64,000 nucleotides of DNA, taken from contig NC_073745.1 of NCBI RefSeq assembly GCF_029784135.1, positions 106,278,365-106,342,364 of the forward strand, read 5' to 3'. The DNA comes from Toxorhynchites rutilus septentrionalis. Its lineage: Eukaryota; Arthropoda; Insecta; Diptera; Culicidae. Numbering within the stretch: position 1 is the stretch's first letter; every line of letters starts with the position of its first letter. A program made the translations under genes and the position numbers. Below the pieces are notes generated by a model. The model ran no database searches, was not told the origin of the DNA, and saw nothing but the letters and a program-made list of their open reading frames with translations. This document shows positions 1-11,023 of this stretch, piece by piece.

Positions 1-180
1 CTTCATCAGCTTGTAACTATTCTAGTTATGAATATTTTTTCTCCGTTTAATGTTTGTTTTATTTTAAAAAAATAGATGAACAAATAGTAATATAATGGAT
101 TGTAAAAATACTCTGTAAAAAAATTGTAAAAAAACGTCAGAAATTCGTGTCTCTACACAAGAATACCCCCTTAAGGGTTT
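1..180. repeat. Interspersed repeat, copy 1 (related to 52936-53120)
   Basis: This AT-rich stretch aligns by eye over about 180 bases with 52936-53120. Shared blocks include 'actattct', 'ttatgaata', the 'ccgtt' plus 'tttgttttatt' block, and the 'attcgtg...ctaca' block near the end. No coding capacity or terminal repeat was recognised. It is probably part of a longer mobile element cut by the window edge; the family is unknown. Confidence 0.5.
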
Positions 181-255
181 TTATTGCCTCTTTCAAGGCC
201 TCAGAGGTGTGTGCCGGTTCATTGTAATGCTGTAATATCGCTTTCGTGCCTATTA

Positions 256-1026
256 GGCCATGTTCTCACTGCAGCGGGGCGTCAACGTGGCGTTGTAGGG
301 TTCAGTGTTCAACGCTTACCTTACATTAATGATTTGTGTACATGGAAATATACTTACCTTAATATTTTACAGATCTTGTGTTAGAGACAGACATAGGATG
401 TCTGGCAACCTGGCTGAGTTTGGTGACCCAAGAAGAAAGGAGATATGTTAGAGACTACGAAGCAACACGGATGTACACGGCGTGCTCTGGATATGTGCAG
501 TGTTTGAGAGTGACTTATTGTTCTAATAAAAGGAAGTTTAACTAAATAAATACTTTGTGTTAATCACTACAGGCGTGAGCGGGGCGTGTTCACTTCTCGC
601 AACGATATTTTAATTCACTCATATTGCACCGTGCCAGCGGCGTGTCTTCGGCGTGTTTTATGCAAATTGTTAATGTGTGTTTTTGAATGAAAAAATGAAA
701 ATTGATTTATTTTTAAATATTCCAACATCGTTGGACGTATCCGGGACAAAAATCGGACGGTGAAAAACGTAACAATTAAAAAAACGAAACGCGACAAATT
801 AAAATTATGTCACTACTACAAACAAACATATGCAAAAGAGAAGCGGAGAAGTACAAATATCGCTGGCGTGAAGTGTTTTCGTTTGCACGCCAGCCACACG
901 CCAAAACCACGCTCACGACACGTCAGCCTGGTGTGAACACATCGGTAAGAACACACACGATTAATCGTAAGTATCGCACGCCCCGCCCAAGCCACGCTGA
1001 CGCCCCGCTACAGTGAGAACAAGGCC
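256..1026. mobile_element. PIF/Harbinger-like non-autonomous DNA element
   Basis: The two ends are inverted repeats. The left end reads GGCCATGTTCTCACTG and the reverse complement of the right end reads GGCCTTGTTCTCACTG. The match continues, more loosely, through a GC-rich block (CGGGGCGTCAACGTGGC on the left, its near complement just before 1010). The element is flanked by TTA on both sides (253-255 and 1027-1029), the 3-bp duplication expected of PIF/Harbinger. The interior repeats GC-rich 'cgccccgc'-type motifs and holds no recognisable transposase, so it is probably a ~770-bp non-autonomous derivative. Confidence 0.7.
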
Positions 1027-1029
1027 TTA

Positions 1030-1724
1030 TCGTTTTTCTATCAACGTGAAGTTAAATTTTGTCATTTGTTGTCGGTAACGATCTGTACTCACCGTTTCAT
1101 CAAGTTTTTATTGTTTACTAGCTGACCCGGCTAACTTCGTCCGGCACAGAATGGATTTTCTGTTATGAATACTTTTAATCATTCACGTTTTGGAAATCAT
1201 TCACGTTTTCTTAATAAGCGAACGCTCACAATTCTCGTTCAAGATTCTTCAATCACTTGCAAATAACATGTTTCTCCGTTACATGGAATACGTGTTTGAT
1301 ATAAAAAAATTATAAAATAAAGACAACTCAAATCGAACTTTTTTTTCTCGAGTTTTGCGTTCACCAACACATTTGGTGATCCATTTTTATTCATGTGAAC
1401 TTCAAACATCAAATGGACTAACAGCGCTTATCACGATGTAGTTGTAGAACATATGACAATTCAATTTTCGGAATTTTATCGTTTTCCTTCAGTGTTTTAT
1501 GAAAATTTTTAATTGTCATGTTTGGTTCGGATATGGTTGGTTGAAATATGTATGATGTTTTTATGGAATCCTCCTTCCCCTTCCAGAGAAGGGAGAGATG
1601 TCATACCATCATAGGAACATTTATTGAAGGAGGGCAGTTTCGGACGGGGACAATTTCAGACGAGGCTTGTAAAAAAATAAGTGGTATAATTTTCAACCAA
1701 ATTAAAAACATAAGTAAGTTAGCA
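1030..1724. other. Repeat-derived non-coding stretch
   Basis: No gene was seen. Near 1120 the sequence 'ctagctgacccggctaac' resembles a start found in many mosquito interspersed repeats; I recall this only generally and it is a weak call. From about 1575 there is a fragment similar in wording to the ~140-bp repeat at 2040-2650 (agaagggagag, then 'taccatcatagg'). The rest is AT-rich and unremarkable. Confidence 0.3.
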
Positions 1725-2006
1725 GTGCTCCCGTGGCCGAGTGGTTAGCGTCACAACTAACATGCCGGGTGTTCGGGTTCGATTCCCGTTCTGGTCGGGG
1801 GAATTTTTCGTCAAAGAAATTGCCTCCGTCTTGCACTGTGGTCACGCGTATTCTAGAGCTTGCCACTCAGAATGCATTCAAGGCGTGTTATTTGGCATAG
1901 AAATCTCAACTAAGTACTAATAAAAATGACGCAAGTAATACTACGTTGAGACGGCGAAGTTCCTCTAGGAACGTTAGTGCCATTGAAGAAGAAGAAGAAG
2001 AAGAAG
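1725..2006 (+). mobile_element. tRNA-derived SINE ending in (GAA)n, copy 1
   Basis: The 5' part carries RNA polymerase III internal promoter motifs: an A-box-like TGGCCGAGTGG and a B-box-like GGTTCGATTCC, spaced as in a tRNA. A ~190-base tRNA-unrelated body follows, ending in a (GAA)n tail at 1983-2006. A second copy at 53605-53882 is nearly identical along its whole length, which defines the family boundaries. No target duplication was evident here. The tRNA part does not fold into a credible tRNA with a matched acceptor stem. Confidence 0.8.
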
Positions 2007-2039
2007 CGAGCGCTTTTCACTGCACCAATATCGCGTGCA

Positions 2040-2649
2040 TCATTAGATGACCTCCTAAACCTCCTAAAACCTCCGTCTTAGAGAGAAGGGAGGAGTGTCG
2101 AACCACCATAGAAACGTTTCGTTCTTCTTGGAACCTCCACATGCTAAATTTGGCTCCATTTGCTTGATTAGATCTCGAGTTATGCAGAAATTTGTGCTTC
2201 ATTTGTATGGTAGAGACCCCCCCCACCCTCTCTAAGAGAGGAGGGAAGAGTGTCGAACCAGCATAGATACATTTTGTGCACCATAAAACCACTACATGCC
2301 AAATTTGGTTCCATTTGTTTGATTAGTTCTCGAGTTATATGGAAATTTGTGTTTCATTTGTATAGAAGCCCTCCTTAGAGAGGAGAGAGGAGTATCGAAT
2401 TACCATATAAACGTTTCGTTCCCCCTAAAACCTCGACATATTAGGTTTAGCTCCATTTGCTTGATTAGTTTTCAAATTATGCAGAAATTTGTGTTTCATT
2501 TGTATAGCAGCCCCCCTTAGAGAGGGGGGAGGAGGGTCGAGCTACCATAGAAACATTTCGTTCCCCCTTAAACCTTAACATATTAAATTTGGCTCCATTT
2601 GCTTGATTAGTTCTCGAGTTATGCGGAAATTTGTGCTTCATTTGTATGG
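2040..2649. repeat. ~140-bp tandem repeat, array 1
   Basis: About four imperfect copies of a unit are present. Each contains a 'tttgattagttctcgagttat' type core, then 'gaaatttgtg', a C-rich then 'agagaggggggagga' purine block, 'accatagaaacgtttcg' and 'cctccacatgccaaatttgg'. The core recurs near 2176, 2331, 2473 and 2614, giving a period of about 141-155 bases. Related arrays occur at 20350-20870 and 54950-55130. It resembles variable regions seen inside non-LTR elements, but the family is not identified. Confidence 0.75.
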
Positions 2650-3143
2650 TTTTTTTTTTATCCCTTTTGTTTAATTTAGGCTCATTAGCATTTTAGCTGT
2701 AACAGAGCCGAATTTGAATCGTGTACATGTCACATATTTATCATATCTATAATTAGCACATTACACAGTTGCCATTTTTCGGCGTTAGAGTATTCCCTTC
2801 TATACCATTGCAAATGGTACAAATTTACACAGTAGCCATTTAGGCGTAAGAGTTTTCTATCTGTTCTTCCATTATCCAGTTAAGACTGGACAGCGGAGAC
2901 AGTCGTTGATCCATTGTTGAGTTATTTATAGAACAGCAGCCCGATGTGTCTTGCAGAGCAGAGCAGTTGTATGAATGAATCGATCTTATTTCGACCGTGG
3001 ATCGATCTCCATCGCTGATGATTGTTGCGTGGACGTAGTTATTCTGTAACAACACAAAGATGGTCAATGGGGGCCCTGAGTTTTGAACTCACGATCGATC
3101 GCTTACTAAGCGAACGCGCAACCAATGTGGCTACGGAGACCCC
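2650..3143 (-). mobile_element. Feilai-like tRNA-related SINE, copy A
   Basis: On the minus strand the element starts with GGGGGTCTCCGTAGCC. It carries A-box and B-box style motifs (B box region GAGTTCAAAACTC) and ends at 2650 in a poly(A) run. It is flanked by an 11-bp duplication CATTTGTATGG at 2639-2649 and 3144-3154, showing retroposition into the ~140-bp repeat. Two more copies lie at 55257-56234. The structure and sequence match my memory of the Aedes aegypti SINE Feilai; the name is from recall and not checked. Confidence 0.75.
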
Positions 3144-3469
3144 CATTTGTATGGTTGTCTTTTTTAATTTCGTTTTCTTCTTTGTTTGTTTTTTAGATAC
3201 TTCAAATTCTTAGGTTAATTATCCTTCACTAGAAATCGCCAGGATTTGTTTGGAAACATATTATAGAGAAATTTTCAAAGAGTTGGGTATCTAAGAACAA
3301 ATTGTAGAGCGGTTTAAAAGCGTTAGTTTGGTTGATGTAAGTAATCATGTTTTTTTTGCCTTGTTTCTGCGTTTGTGGCCGTTGTTTATTCGTGCGATGT
3401 GTATCTTCCACAACGAAACTTGTTGCCACGATGGGTGAAAGAATGTCCAAGTTTTTTTTACAATTGGTG

Positions 3470-4010
3470 CAATGGTAAAGATGTGAGAGATGTGTTGGCT
3501 CGGGTAGACCTTGATTACATGTCCCAAATACAGGGAAACTTCGATATAAAGTACCCTCGTTATAACGTGCCTTCGATTTAACGTCACTGGATAAACGTAC
3601 ATTTTACCTCAACATAACGTACACATTTTCAAAATGTAGAGGAATATTTTTTTAAATATTTTTATCTGTATTTTGATACTAGAACATGTTTCGTACCTTT
3701 AACCAATCCCGAAATACAACTGGTTTTGTGATTTCGGATTCTAAATGAATCAAGCTTTAATCAACAGTGTGAAGTACAACATTAGAGAAAGGCTAGCTTC
3801 GTCTTTTAGTTGAATTTATTGATCAACCTTACCCAAAAATCAACGCAATAAAGTGTGCTTCGATATAACGTGCTTAAAGTATGCTTCGATATAACGTGCA
3901 ATTCGATACAACGTACAATTTTAAAAGTGAAATATACATTATATCGCAGTTATCCTGTATATGTTTTCCTTAAAACTATCGATCTTCGTGTGTAATTTGT
4001 TAACTACGGC
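3470..4010 (+). pseudogene. I-type LINE ORF2 C-terminal remnant, split by a MITE
   Basis: The translation near 3480 reads VRDVLARVDLDYMSQI. This matches the C terminus of the I-type ORF2 remnant ending at 41279 (VRDVLARLDLDYTSQI). It breaks at 3530 and resumes after the inserted element as YVFLKTIDLR, the same order as in the 41-kb copy. It is therefore a 3' end fragment of the same LINE family, later interrupted by the pogo-like element. Only the last ~30 codons are recognisable. The sequence after 4010 is likely its 3' UTR plus unknown DNA. Confidence 0.7.
3531..3957. mobile_element. pogo/Tigger-like MITE with TA duplication
   Basis: The termini are CAGGGAAACTTCGATATAA and, on the reverse complement, CAGGATAACTGCGATATAA. 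They are flanked by TA on both sides (3529-3530 and 3958-3959). The interior has several copies of a 'TTCGATATAACGT' motif, including three near 3850-3920. No transposase is present. The host LINE reading continues across the insertion site, confirming both ends to within a base or two. Confidence 0.8.
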
Positions 4011-4019
4011 TTTAGCCGT

Positions 4020-4511
4020 ACTGCCCAGCTTAGCTCACCTCGTGTTTCATATTTCTCTCAGGATCGGCTTTGGCCCTCGGGAGGACTGTTTCGACCTCGG
4101 TTGGAACACCAGCAAAGCGGATTTGCGAAATGCGGACACAAGAAGCTGCCTATGCAAAATGGACTGGCATTGGTTATTTAATAGAATAGAGTAGAGAAGT
4201 TAGTTTTCGATTTTTCTATATTTTTTCGGTTTAAAGGGTTAGTATCGGTACCGTTTTCGTTGGGGTCCTTCGTTGTACTTCGTGGTCGTCGTCGTCGCGC
4301 TGCGGTTCACCGGTGCGGATGGGAGGGGGGAGGCGTTCTGTCCGTGATGCTCTGGACCGTATAGCAAAAGGGCGTCCCTTGGAAACGTGGTGGTAGGTGG
4401 CCGGAGTTTCTCGGCCGGACACCCGAGGATGTTGTAGCGTGATTGAGAGTCCTATTCCGCAAGAGGTCTTCTCTCTCTACCTCTGTCACTTCACTCTACC
4501 ACTCACTTTTT
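4020..4511. other. Unassigned GC-richer flank
   Basis: This may include LINE 3' untranslated sequence at its start. It holds a 'cgtcgtcgtcg' microsatellite near 4280 and a pyrimidine-rich stretch at 4470-4510 leading into the insertion site of the next element. No gene was seen. Confidence 0.3.
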
Positions 4512-4759
4512 GACGTAGGACTACGTCTTTCATTTCTATACCGGGGTGTAAAATCAAAGTTTCGAAAACGAAAGCGTTACGCCGGAGACCGAGATTTTGA
4601 GCGTTAATAGCTCCTAAATAACTGAACGAAATGGTATGATAAACACTTCATTCGAAAGATAAAATGTCTACGCGTTATATACTTGTTACTTTTTGATCCA
4701 AAAACTTGTTTCAATAGTCTTAAAATTGCTTTCAAAACAGGCTATTGAAATCACCAATC

Positions 4760-4810
4760 GGTATATAAGCGAGCGGCGCTCGGAAATCCACTCAGTTCTA
4801 ATTGAACAGC
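4760..4810 (+). promoter_or_regulatory. Histone-promoter-like TATA block (candidate)
   Basis: A TATATAAGCGAGCG box is followed about 25 bases later by 'ccactcagtt', an arthropod initiator-like sequence. The same block occurs near 35950-35990. Because the other copy also carries an H3 pseudogene, this may derive from a divergent histone gene promoter. No histone ORF follows it, so function is not supported. Confidence 0.35.
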
Positions 4811-4984
4811 AATTGGAGCATGTTGTCGCTGTTGCGGTGAAGCTCTTTATTTATCATGAAAGCGCGGATGAACGGTGTCACCAAGAGCCTGTTTGTGCAC
4901 CCTAGGCCAGAAGGGAATCTATCAGGAGGAGAGTGATGCCACAAACGGTTCCCTGGGAAGACATCGCTACACACACATACACGC

Positions 4985-6523
4985 GCGGCTATTAACAGGT
5001 GGTTATCGAGTTGGCATTAACCACTGGTGGGCTTCCAGTATCGAGGAAAATGTGGAAATATCTAATCGTTACTGAGAATAATCTGCCAGTTCCTCTGGGA
5101 ATTTTCAAAATATATTCATGTGAAAGAGTTTAATTGAATGTTTTCTATCCATGTTACACTGTGACCAAATATGTTTCAATCAAGTGCTATTAACAGGTGG
5201 TTATTGAGTTGGCATTAACCAATGGTGGGCTTCCAGTATCAAGGAAAATGTGGAAATATCTAATCGTTACTGAAAATAATCTGCCAGTTCCTTTGGGAAT
5301 TTTCAAAATATATTCATGTGAAAGAGTTTAATTGAATGTTTTCTATCCATGTAACACTGTGACCAAATACATTTGGTTTTGTGGTTTTTCAATCAATCGC
5401 AATTAACAGGATAGCTTCAGAAGATTATTCTTCCCCATCAGTAGGATATTTCCGTATCCAATATTGTATGCGCCCGCAATCGATTATTGCTCAGTCGCCG
5501 AAAGTTCCGAGCTCAGAGAGTTCATTCCCCTCTAGTTTGCCTTCCAAATTGCCATTGTAAACCACACCTTCTCTCGATTCAATCACACACAAAAAGCATA
5601 CTTAAGCGATATTCTGGTGGTGAGACACATTCATTTTTCGTGAGGACATCGACAAGACAACATCGTTGCCTAACGTGCTGGAGGAGGTGGACGGCGAAGG
5701 AGAACACATACACGCGCAGAACTCTTTTCGTTAGGATGCCATTCAGCATCGAGAAAGTTCCGGAAAGATCTAATCATTGCTGGAAAATAATCTGCTAGTT
5801 CCTTTGGGAATTTTCAAAATATATTCATGTGAAAGAGTTTAATTGAATGTTTTCTATCCATGTAACACTGTGACCACATATGTTTCAATCAAGTGCTATT
5901 AACAGGTGGTTATCGAGTTGGCATTAACCACTGGTGGGCTTCCAGTATCGAGGAAAATGTGGAAATAACTAATCGTTACTTAAAATAATCTGCCAGTTCC
6001 TTTGGGAATTTTCAAAATATATTCATGTGAAAGAGTTTAATTGAATGTTTTCTATCCATGTTACACTGTGACCAAATATGTTTCAATCAAGTGCTATTAA
6101 CAGGTGGTTATTGAGTTGGCATTAACCAATGGTGGGCTTCCAGTATCGAGGAAAATGTGGAAATAACTAATCGTTACTTAAAATAATCTGCCAGTTCCTT
6201 TGGGAATTTTCAAAATATATTCATGTGAAAGAGTTTAATTGAATGTTTTCTATCCATGTTACACTGTGACCAAATACATTTGGTTTTGTGGTTTTTCAAT
6301 CAATCGCAATCAACAGGATAGCTTCAGAAGATTATTCTTCCCCATCAGTAGGATATTTCCGTATCCAATATTGTATGCGCCCGCAATCGATTATTGCTCA
6401 GTCGCCGAAAGTTCCGAGCTCAGAGAGTTCATTCCCCTCTAGTTTGCCTTCCAAATTGCCATCGTAAACCACACCTTCTCTCGATTCAATCACACACAAA
6501 AAGCATACTTAAGCGATATTCTG
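4985..6523. repeat. Higher-order tandem array, part 1
   Basis: Subunits of about 198 bases begin near 'gctattaacaggtggttat', at about 4987, 5187, 5893 and 6090. They are followed by 'gggcttccagtatcgagg', 'ctgccagttcc', 'atattcatgtgaaagag' and 'gttttctatccatg'. Groups of subunits are separated by a ~510-base linker beginning 'acatttggttttgtgg' (5369 and 6276, 907 bases apart). Variation among copies is only a few percent, so amplification looks recent. The array continues at 7906 and 15480, across two inserted elements. Confidence 0.85.
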
Positions 6524-6531
6524 GTGGTGAG

Positions 6532-7897
6532 TAGTGATCCCCGATTTTTGAAATTAATCGTTCATCAGCTAATCGAATAGTTTTCAGCAGTTCGTTATTC
6601 GATACGATTAATCGACCCAAATAATCGATTAATCGATTAATCGCAATACTGAGAGAAATAATCCGTCAGACTAATATTTCTCATTTGCTAGAAAGCCATA
6701 TGGAATCAAAAATATGTTGATTCCACCTGAAAATCAATTATTATCCTTTACGCTCCCCTAAAGTCGTAAAGAATGCCCAATTCGCGTTGACGGCATTGAG
6801 CTTCGTTTATGAACTTAAGGGAGCGTCAAAGATAATGATTGATTTTCAGGATGACGTGCGATTTACATAGCACGTTACGGAGAAGAACGTCTACGTTCCG
6901 TCAACGTCTCCACCAATTCACACATGCAGTCAATGCTTCCACCAGCACCGTCACGTCAAATGCTAAACGAATGATTTATTTAATTTTATTCATGGTGTCG
7001 CCACCTACAACAATTTTAAATTGCAATGCCCTCTTTCAAATCAGCATGCCTAGAATCAGTTCTAAATTTTGAAAAATTCAATGAATGATTCTCATTGAAT
7101 TTTTCAAAATTCAATTATTTAAATGCTTATACCCCGTAGTCCGACCCTTATGCAATAATAATAATAAATAGAATAATTCTTTCAACTAGTCGCGAATGAT
7201 TTTCACTCCGAAATTTGGAACTAAGAGATATGTTGGCATAAAAAGTACAGTAAGTTACTTATAAAGCGATATGCTGAGGCACCACTCAGTGTCGCATTGG
7301 AGTCGGTTTTGACCAGTAATTGGACCTTTGCGACTGGTGGCGACTTTCAATGTGGGGCCATAATTTGGGCCCCGGACTCAATGTTTACAAAAATGTCCAA
7401 CTAGAGGTAAAAATGTCTAATTAAACGTGTTGCATCACAGATCTGTTCAATTAGCTTAACGTCGATGTAGATGTAAATTACTTTACAATCAAATCAAAAC
7501 AAAAGCCGAGACACAAAGCCCAGACAAAAACCAAACGAGCCGTCCGTCTCCGTCAATTATTCTTTTCTATAAACCCTGCCGGTCGTTTTCGTTGAACGTA
7601 TGCTGACGGGTCGTTACGTTGCTGGTGTATGTGAATGTTTTCATGAGAATTGCATGGTAGAATCATTGACGTACCGTGACGTGACGGGACGTGAACGTGA
7701 CGTGTATGTTGTATGTGAATCGCACTTAAAACTGCAACGGCCGTACGTTTTTTTCTCTCAGCGTTTGGATCGATTAATCGACGTAAATTATTCGTTCGCT
7801 TCGATTATTGGTTGTGCAGTATTCGTTCGATTAATAATCGATTTCTGTAGGAAGTATTCGATTAATCGATTAATCGAACGATTATCGGGGATCACTA
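6532..7897. mobile_element. Non-autonomous hAT element
   Basis: The terminal inverted repeat is TAGTGATCCCCGAT at the left and its exact complement at the right. An 8-bp target duplication GTGGTGAG (6524-6531 and 7898-7905) flanks it, diagnostic of hAT. Subterminal regions are rich in 'attaatcgattaatcg'. The interior has no recognisable transposase. It carries a nested hairpin MITE at 6726-6851 and a block near 7260-7380 resembling 57340-57390. Removing the element restores the tandem-array linker exactly. Confidence 0.9.
6726..6851. mobile_element. Nested hairpin MITE inside the hAT element
   Basis: The left arm starts CCTGAAAATCAATTATTATC and reaches 'cgctcccctaaa'. The right arm ('ttaagggagcg' to 'gattgattttcagg') is its near complement. 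Total length is about 126 bases. Related blocks with 'attcgcgttgacggcatt' occur near 18382, 51689 and 57700. No coding capacity. Confidence 0.65.
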
Positions 7898-7905
7898 GTG
7901 GTGAG

Positions 7906-9008
7906 ACACATTCATTTTTCGTGAGGACATCGACAAGACAACATCGTTGCCTAACGTGCTGGAGGAGGTGGACGGCGAAGGAGAACACATACACGCGCAG
8001 AACTCTTTTCGTTAGGATGCCATTCAGCATCGAGAAAGTTCCGGAAAGATCTAATCATTGCTGGAAAATAATCTGCCAGTTCCTTTGGGAATTTTCAAAA
8101 TATATTCATGTGAAAGAGTTTAATTGAATGTTTTCTATCCATGTAACACTGTGACCAAAAAATATGTTTCAATCAAGTGCTATTAACAGGTGGTTATCGA
8201 GTTGGTATTAACCACTGGTGGGCTTCCAGTATCGAGGAAAATGTGGAAATAACTAATCGTTACTGAAAATAATCTGCCAGTTCCTCTGGGAATTTTCAAA
8301 ATATATTCATGTGAAAGAGTTTAATTGAATGTTTTCTATCCATGTAACACTGTGACCAAATATGTTTCAATCAAGTGCTATTAACAGGTGGTTATCGAGT
8401 TGGCATTAACCACTGGTGGGCTTCCAGTATCGAGGAAAAAGTGGAAATAACTAATCGTTACTGAAAATAATCTGCCAGTTCCTCTGGGAATTTTCAAAAT
8501 ATATTCATGTGAAAGAGTTTAATTGAATGTTTTCTATCCATGTTACACTGTGACCAAATATGTTTCAATGAAGTGCTATTAACAGGTGGTTATCGAGTTG
8601 GCATTAACCACTGGTGGGCTTCCAGTATCGAGGAAAATGTGGAAATATCTAATCGTTACTGAAAATAATCTGCCAGTTCCTTTGGGAATTTTCAAAATAT
8701 ATTCATGTGAAAGAGTTTAATTGAATGTTTTCTATCCATGTAACACTGTGACCAAATACATTTGGTTTTGTGGTTTTTCAATCAATCGCAATTAACAGGA
8801 TAGCTTCAGAAGATTATTCTTCCCCATCAGTAGGATATTTCCGTATCCAATATTGTATGCGCCCGCAATCGATTATTGCTCAGTCGCCGAAAGTTCCGAG
8901 CTCAGAGAGTTCATTCCCCTCTAGTTTGCCTTCCAAATTGCCATTGTAAACCACACCTTCTCTCGATTCAATCACACACAAAAAGCATACTTAAGCGATA
9001 TTCTGGTG
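7906..9008. repeat. Higher-order tandem array, part 2
   Basis: This continues the array after the hAT insertion: the rest of the linker (7906-8060), then three ~198-base subunits (starting near 8180, 8378 and 8574), then the next linker from 8758. The linker marker spacing from 6276 to 8758 is 2482; subtracting the 1374-base hAT insertion and duplication gives 1108, one subunit more than the 907 of part 1. Confidence 0.85.
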
Positions 9009-9563
9009 GTGAGACACACATACTGATTTTAACCTCCGACCGAGAAGGTCGATTTTTCTTTCAGCAGCTCGGAGTTTTGGCGTTTCTGGACAGCGGACTG
9101 GGACGTTCCCCCTGGCGATTGTGGAAGGAGATTTGTTGCGATAGTTTAAAGGTGACAACAGAAGGAGAGCGGGAAAAGGCAATAGCTCGCTTCGACCGTG
9201 GAGAGCGGGCGCTCACCGGCTTGCCGGAAAAAGCGCGCGCTTTTTCGGCGTCTCCGACGCCACGCCCCCTGTTTTCTTTCGGGCAGTGTTGCCAGTTTTA
9301 TTGTAGTGTAGTGAATCTTTATAATTAAATAAAATCTAAAAAGAAAAACACGCATACAAACAAGTGAAGTGACGGAAGCAATTATTACATTAAGTGTGAT
9401 TTGCAATTTTTCCGCAGCTATTGGTGGCTTTTCAAAGTGCTTTATTAGAACAAAGTGTAATTTTCTGGGAAAATACCCCTTAGTGAAAATCCCCCAATAA
9501 GGAATTTCAGTGATTTGATATTCGTACCTGCTGACTATAACCTAGGTATAGTCAAGCAGAAGC

Positions 9564-10988
9564 ATGGCTTCAAGTAGCTCCGGGCCTCCGGGAGGCCGGG
9601 CTACAAATTTCTATGAGGGAAGGCCCACCGAAGCCACCGCTCCACTATGGGCGGACCCCTAGAACGGTAATCTCCAGATACTGCTTCTGAGAGCTACAGG
9701 AGACAAGGTGCTTCCAACAAACCCCTTTACCGTTAGCAACACAATCAAGGTAACGGTAAAAAAATTTAACAGCGCAAAACCGCAGCGAGATGACCAAAAG
9801 AAACTACAGTACATCTTGACAACTAGGGACGAGGATACAGTCGGTAAGTTACTTTCTATTACCAAACTGATCGACAATACTCCTGTAGAAGTGATCTTCC
9901 ATCCAACACTAAACCAACGCAAATGCGTTGTTACCTGTCGCGAAGTTATCGACCTTCCTGAATCCGAACTGGTGAAAGAACTCACCGCTCAAGGTGTGAT
10001 CGGCGTAAAACGCATCACCAGAAAGGACAACAACATTGTTGTGCCAACGGCAACTCTAATTTTGACCATTCGTGGAACGGTTGTTCCCGATTTCATTTAT
10101 TTCGGGTTCATTCGAGTCGGGACTAGAAATTTTTATCCCAATCCCATGCAATGCTACAAGTGTTACAAATTTGGACATACGAACAAGCGATGCAAGCGCG
10201 AAAATCCGCTTTGCAGAAACTGCGGCCAAGAAAACCCGGAACAACAAACAGAAGCAAACAAAGTATGCAATGCTTCAGCTTTTTGTGTCAACTGCCAAGG
10301 GAACCACTCCTCTTCCAGTAGGAATTGTCCCGTATGGCAAAATGAAAATAAAATTACCAGAATCAGAATCGATAATGGAATTTCACACAAAGAGGCAAAG
10401 GAACAGTTCCAACTTCAAAACAATGGCTCTTCTTTCGCAAGTGTTCTGCAAAACAGACTCACCAACTTGCAAAAGCCAGCACCCACATGTAACTGCAAAT
10501 GTAACTGCGCCTCGGCCGCTTCGGCCACTTCTAGTCGCGAAAGCACCCCCCCAATTGACACTACATTCGATACAACCATGACAGATTCAACAACTGGTAG
10601 TTCATCAACTGAATCCGAAAGCGAATCAGTCATTTCTATGGATACGTCTGATGTTCCAAACAAAAACAAGAACAAAAGAAAAATAACTAAAGGGTCATCC
10701 TCAGAGTCAGATCAAAAATCTGAAGATGAGACCCAAACAAACAAGGACAAGAAAAGAACTAAGAATGAACAAAGACAGACACCAACAACAAATAACAATA
10801 CAACCCAAACAGAAAACAACAACAACAACAACACACATCAAACAAAAAACAACAATAACAGCAACGCACATTCAACAAAAAACAACACAAACACAACAAA
10901 CACTCCAAAGACTTCTACACCAAACAAAAACAACACCAATACCTCAAAGAAAGCTTCTCTTTCCAAGGGTAAAGGACCATCGAACTAA
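9564..10988 (+). pseudogene. LINE ORF1 (gag-like, zinc knuckles), one in-frame stop
   Basis: The first ATG in frame is at 9564. The reading continues to 10988 but meets TAG at 9660-9662, codon 33. Downstream, 442 codons are open with no ATG near the break. The central part carries nucleic-acid-binding knuckles: CYKCYKFGHTNKRC (about residue 193), then CRNC...C and CVNCQGNHSSSSRNC. The C-terminal ~130 residues are low-complexity, rich in N, T, K and S. Such proteins bind element RNA and chaperone target-primed reverse transcription. The stop is most simply a point mutation in this copy; readthrough is not supported by anything visible. Confidence 0.8.
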
Positions 10989-11023
10989 TTCTCTTTGAAT
11001 AGTTCAAACATACACACAATTAA

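Noticed and set aside
1725..1800. Possible true tRNA gene (A and B box, GGTTCGATTCC)
   Set aside because: It is the head of a 280-base SINE present twice, lacks a convincing acceptor-stem pairing, and the second copy has a retroposition target duplication.
2017..2292. 91-codon minus-strand ORF
   Set aside because: Lies wholly within the ~140-bp tandem repeat and is not kept open in the other arrays.
3060..3143. tRNA-like sequence on the minus strand with GAGTTCAAAACTC
   Set aside because: It is the 5' part of a Feilai-like SINE found three times with poly(A) tail and target duplication.
4985..6523. CRISPR-like array of regularly spaced repeats
   Set aside because: Repeat units of ~198 bases without distinct spacers, in a eukaryotic transposon-rich context; it is satellite-type tandem DNA.
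7600..8127. 175-codon plus-strand ORF
   Set aside because: It reads from the hAT element through its target duplication into the tandem-array linker; a chance fusion of two non-coding repeats.
8876..9328. 150-codon ORF ending in the LINE 5' UTR
   Set aside because: It crosses the insertion boundary at 9018/9019, so it did not exist before the LINE inserted and shows no motif.
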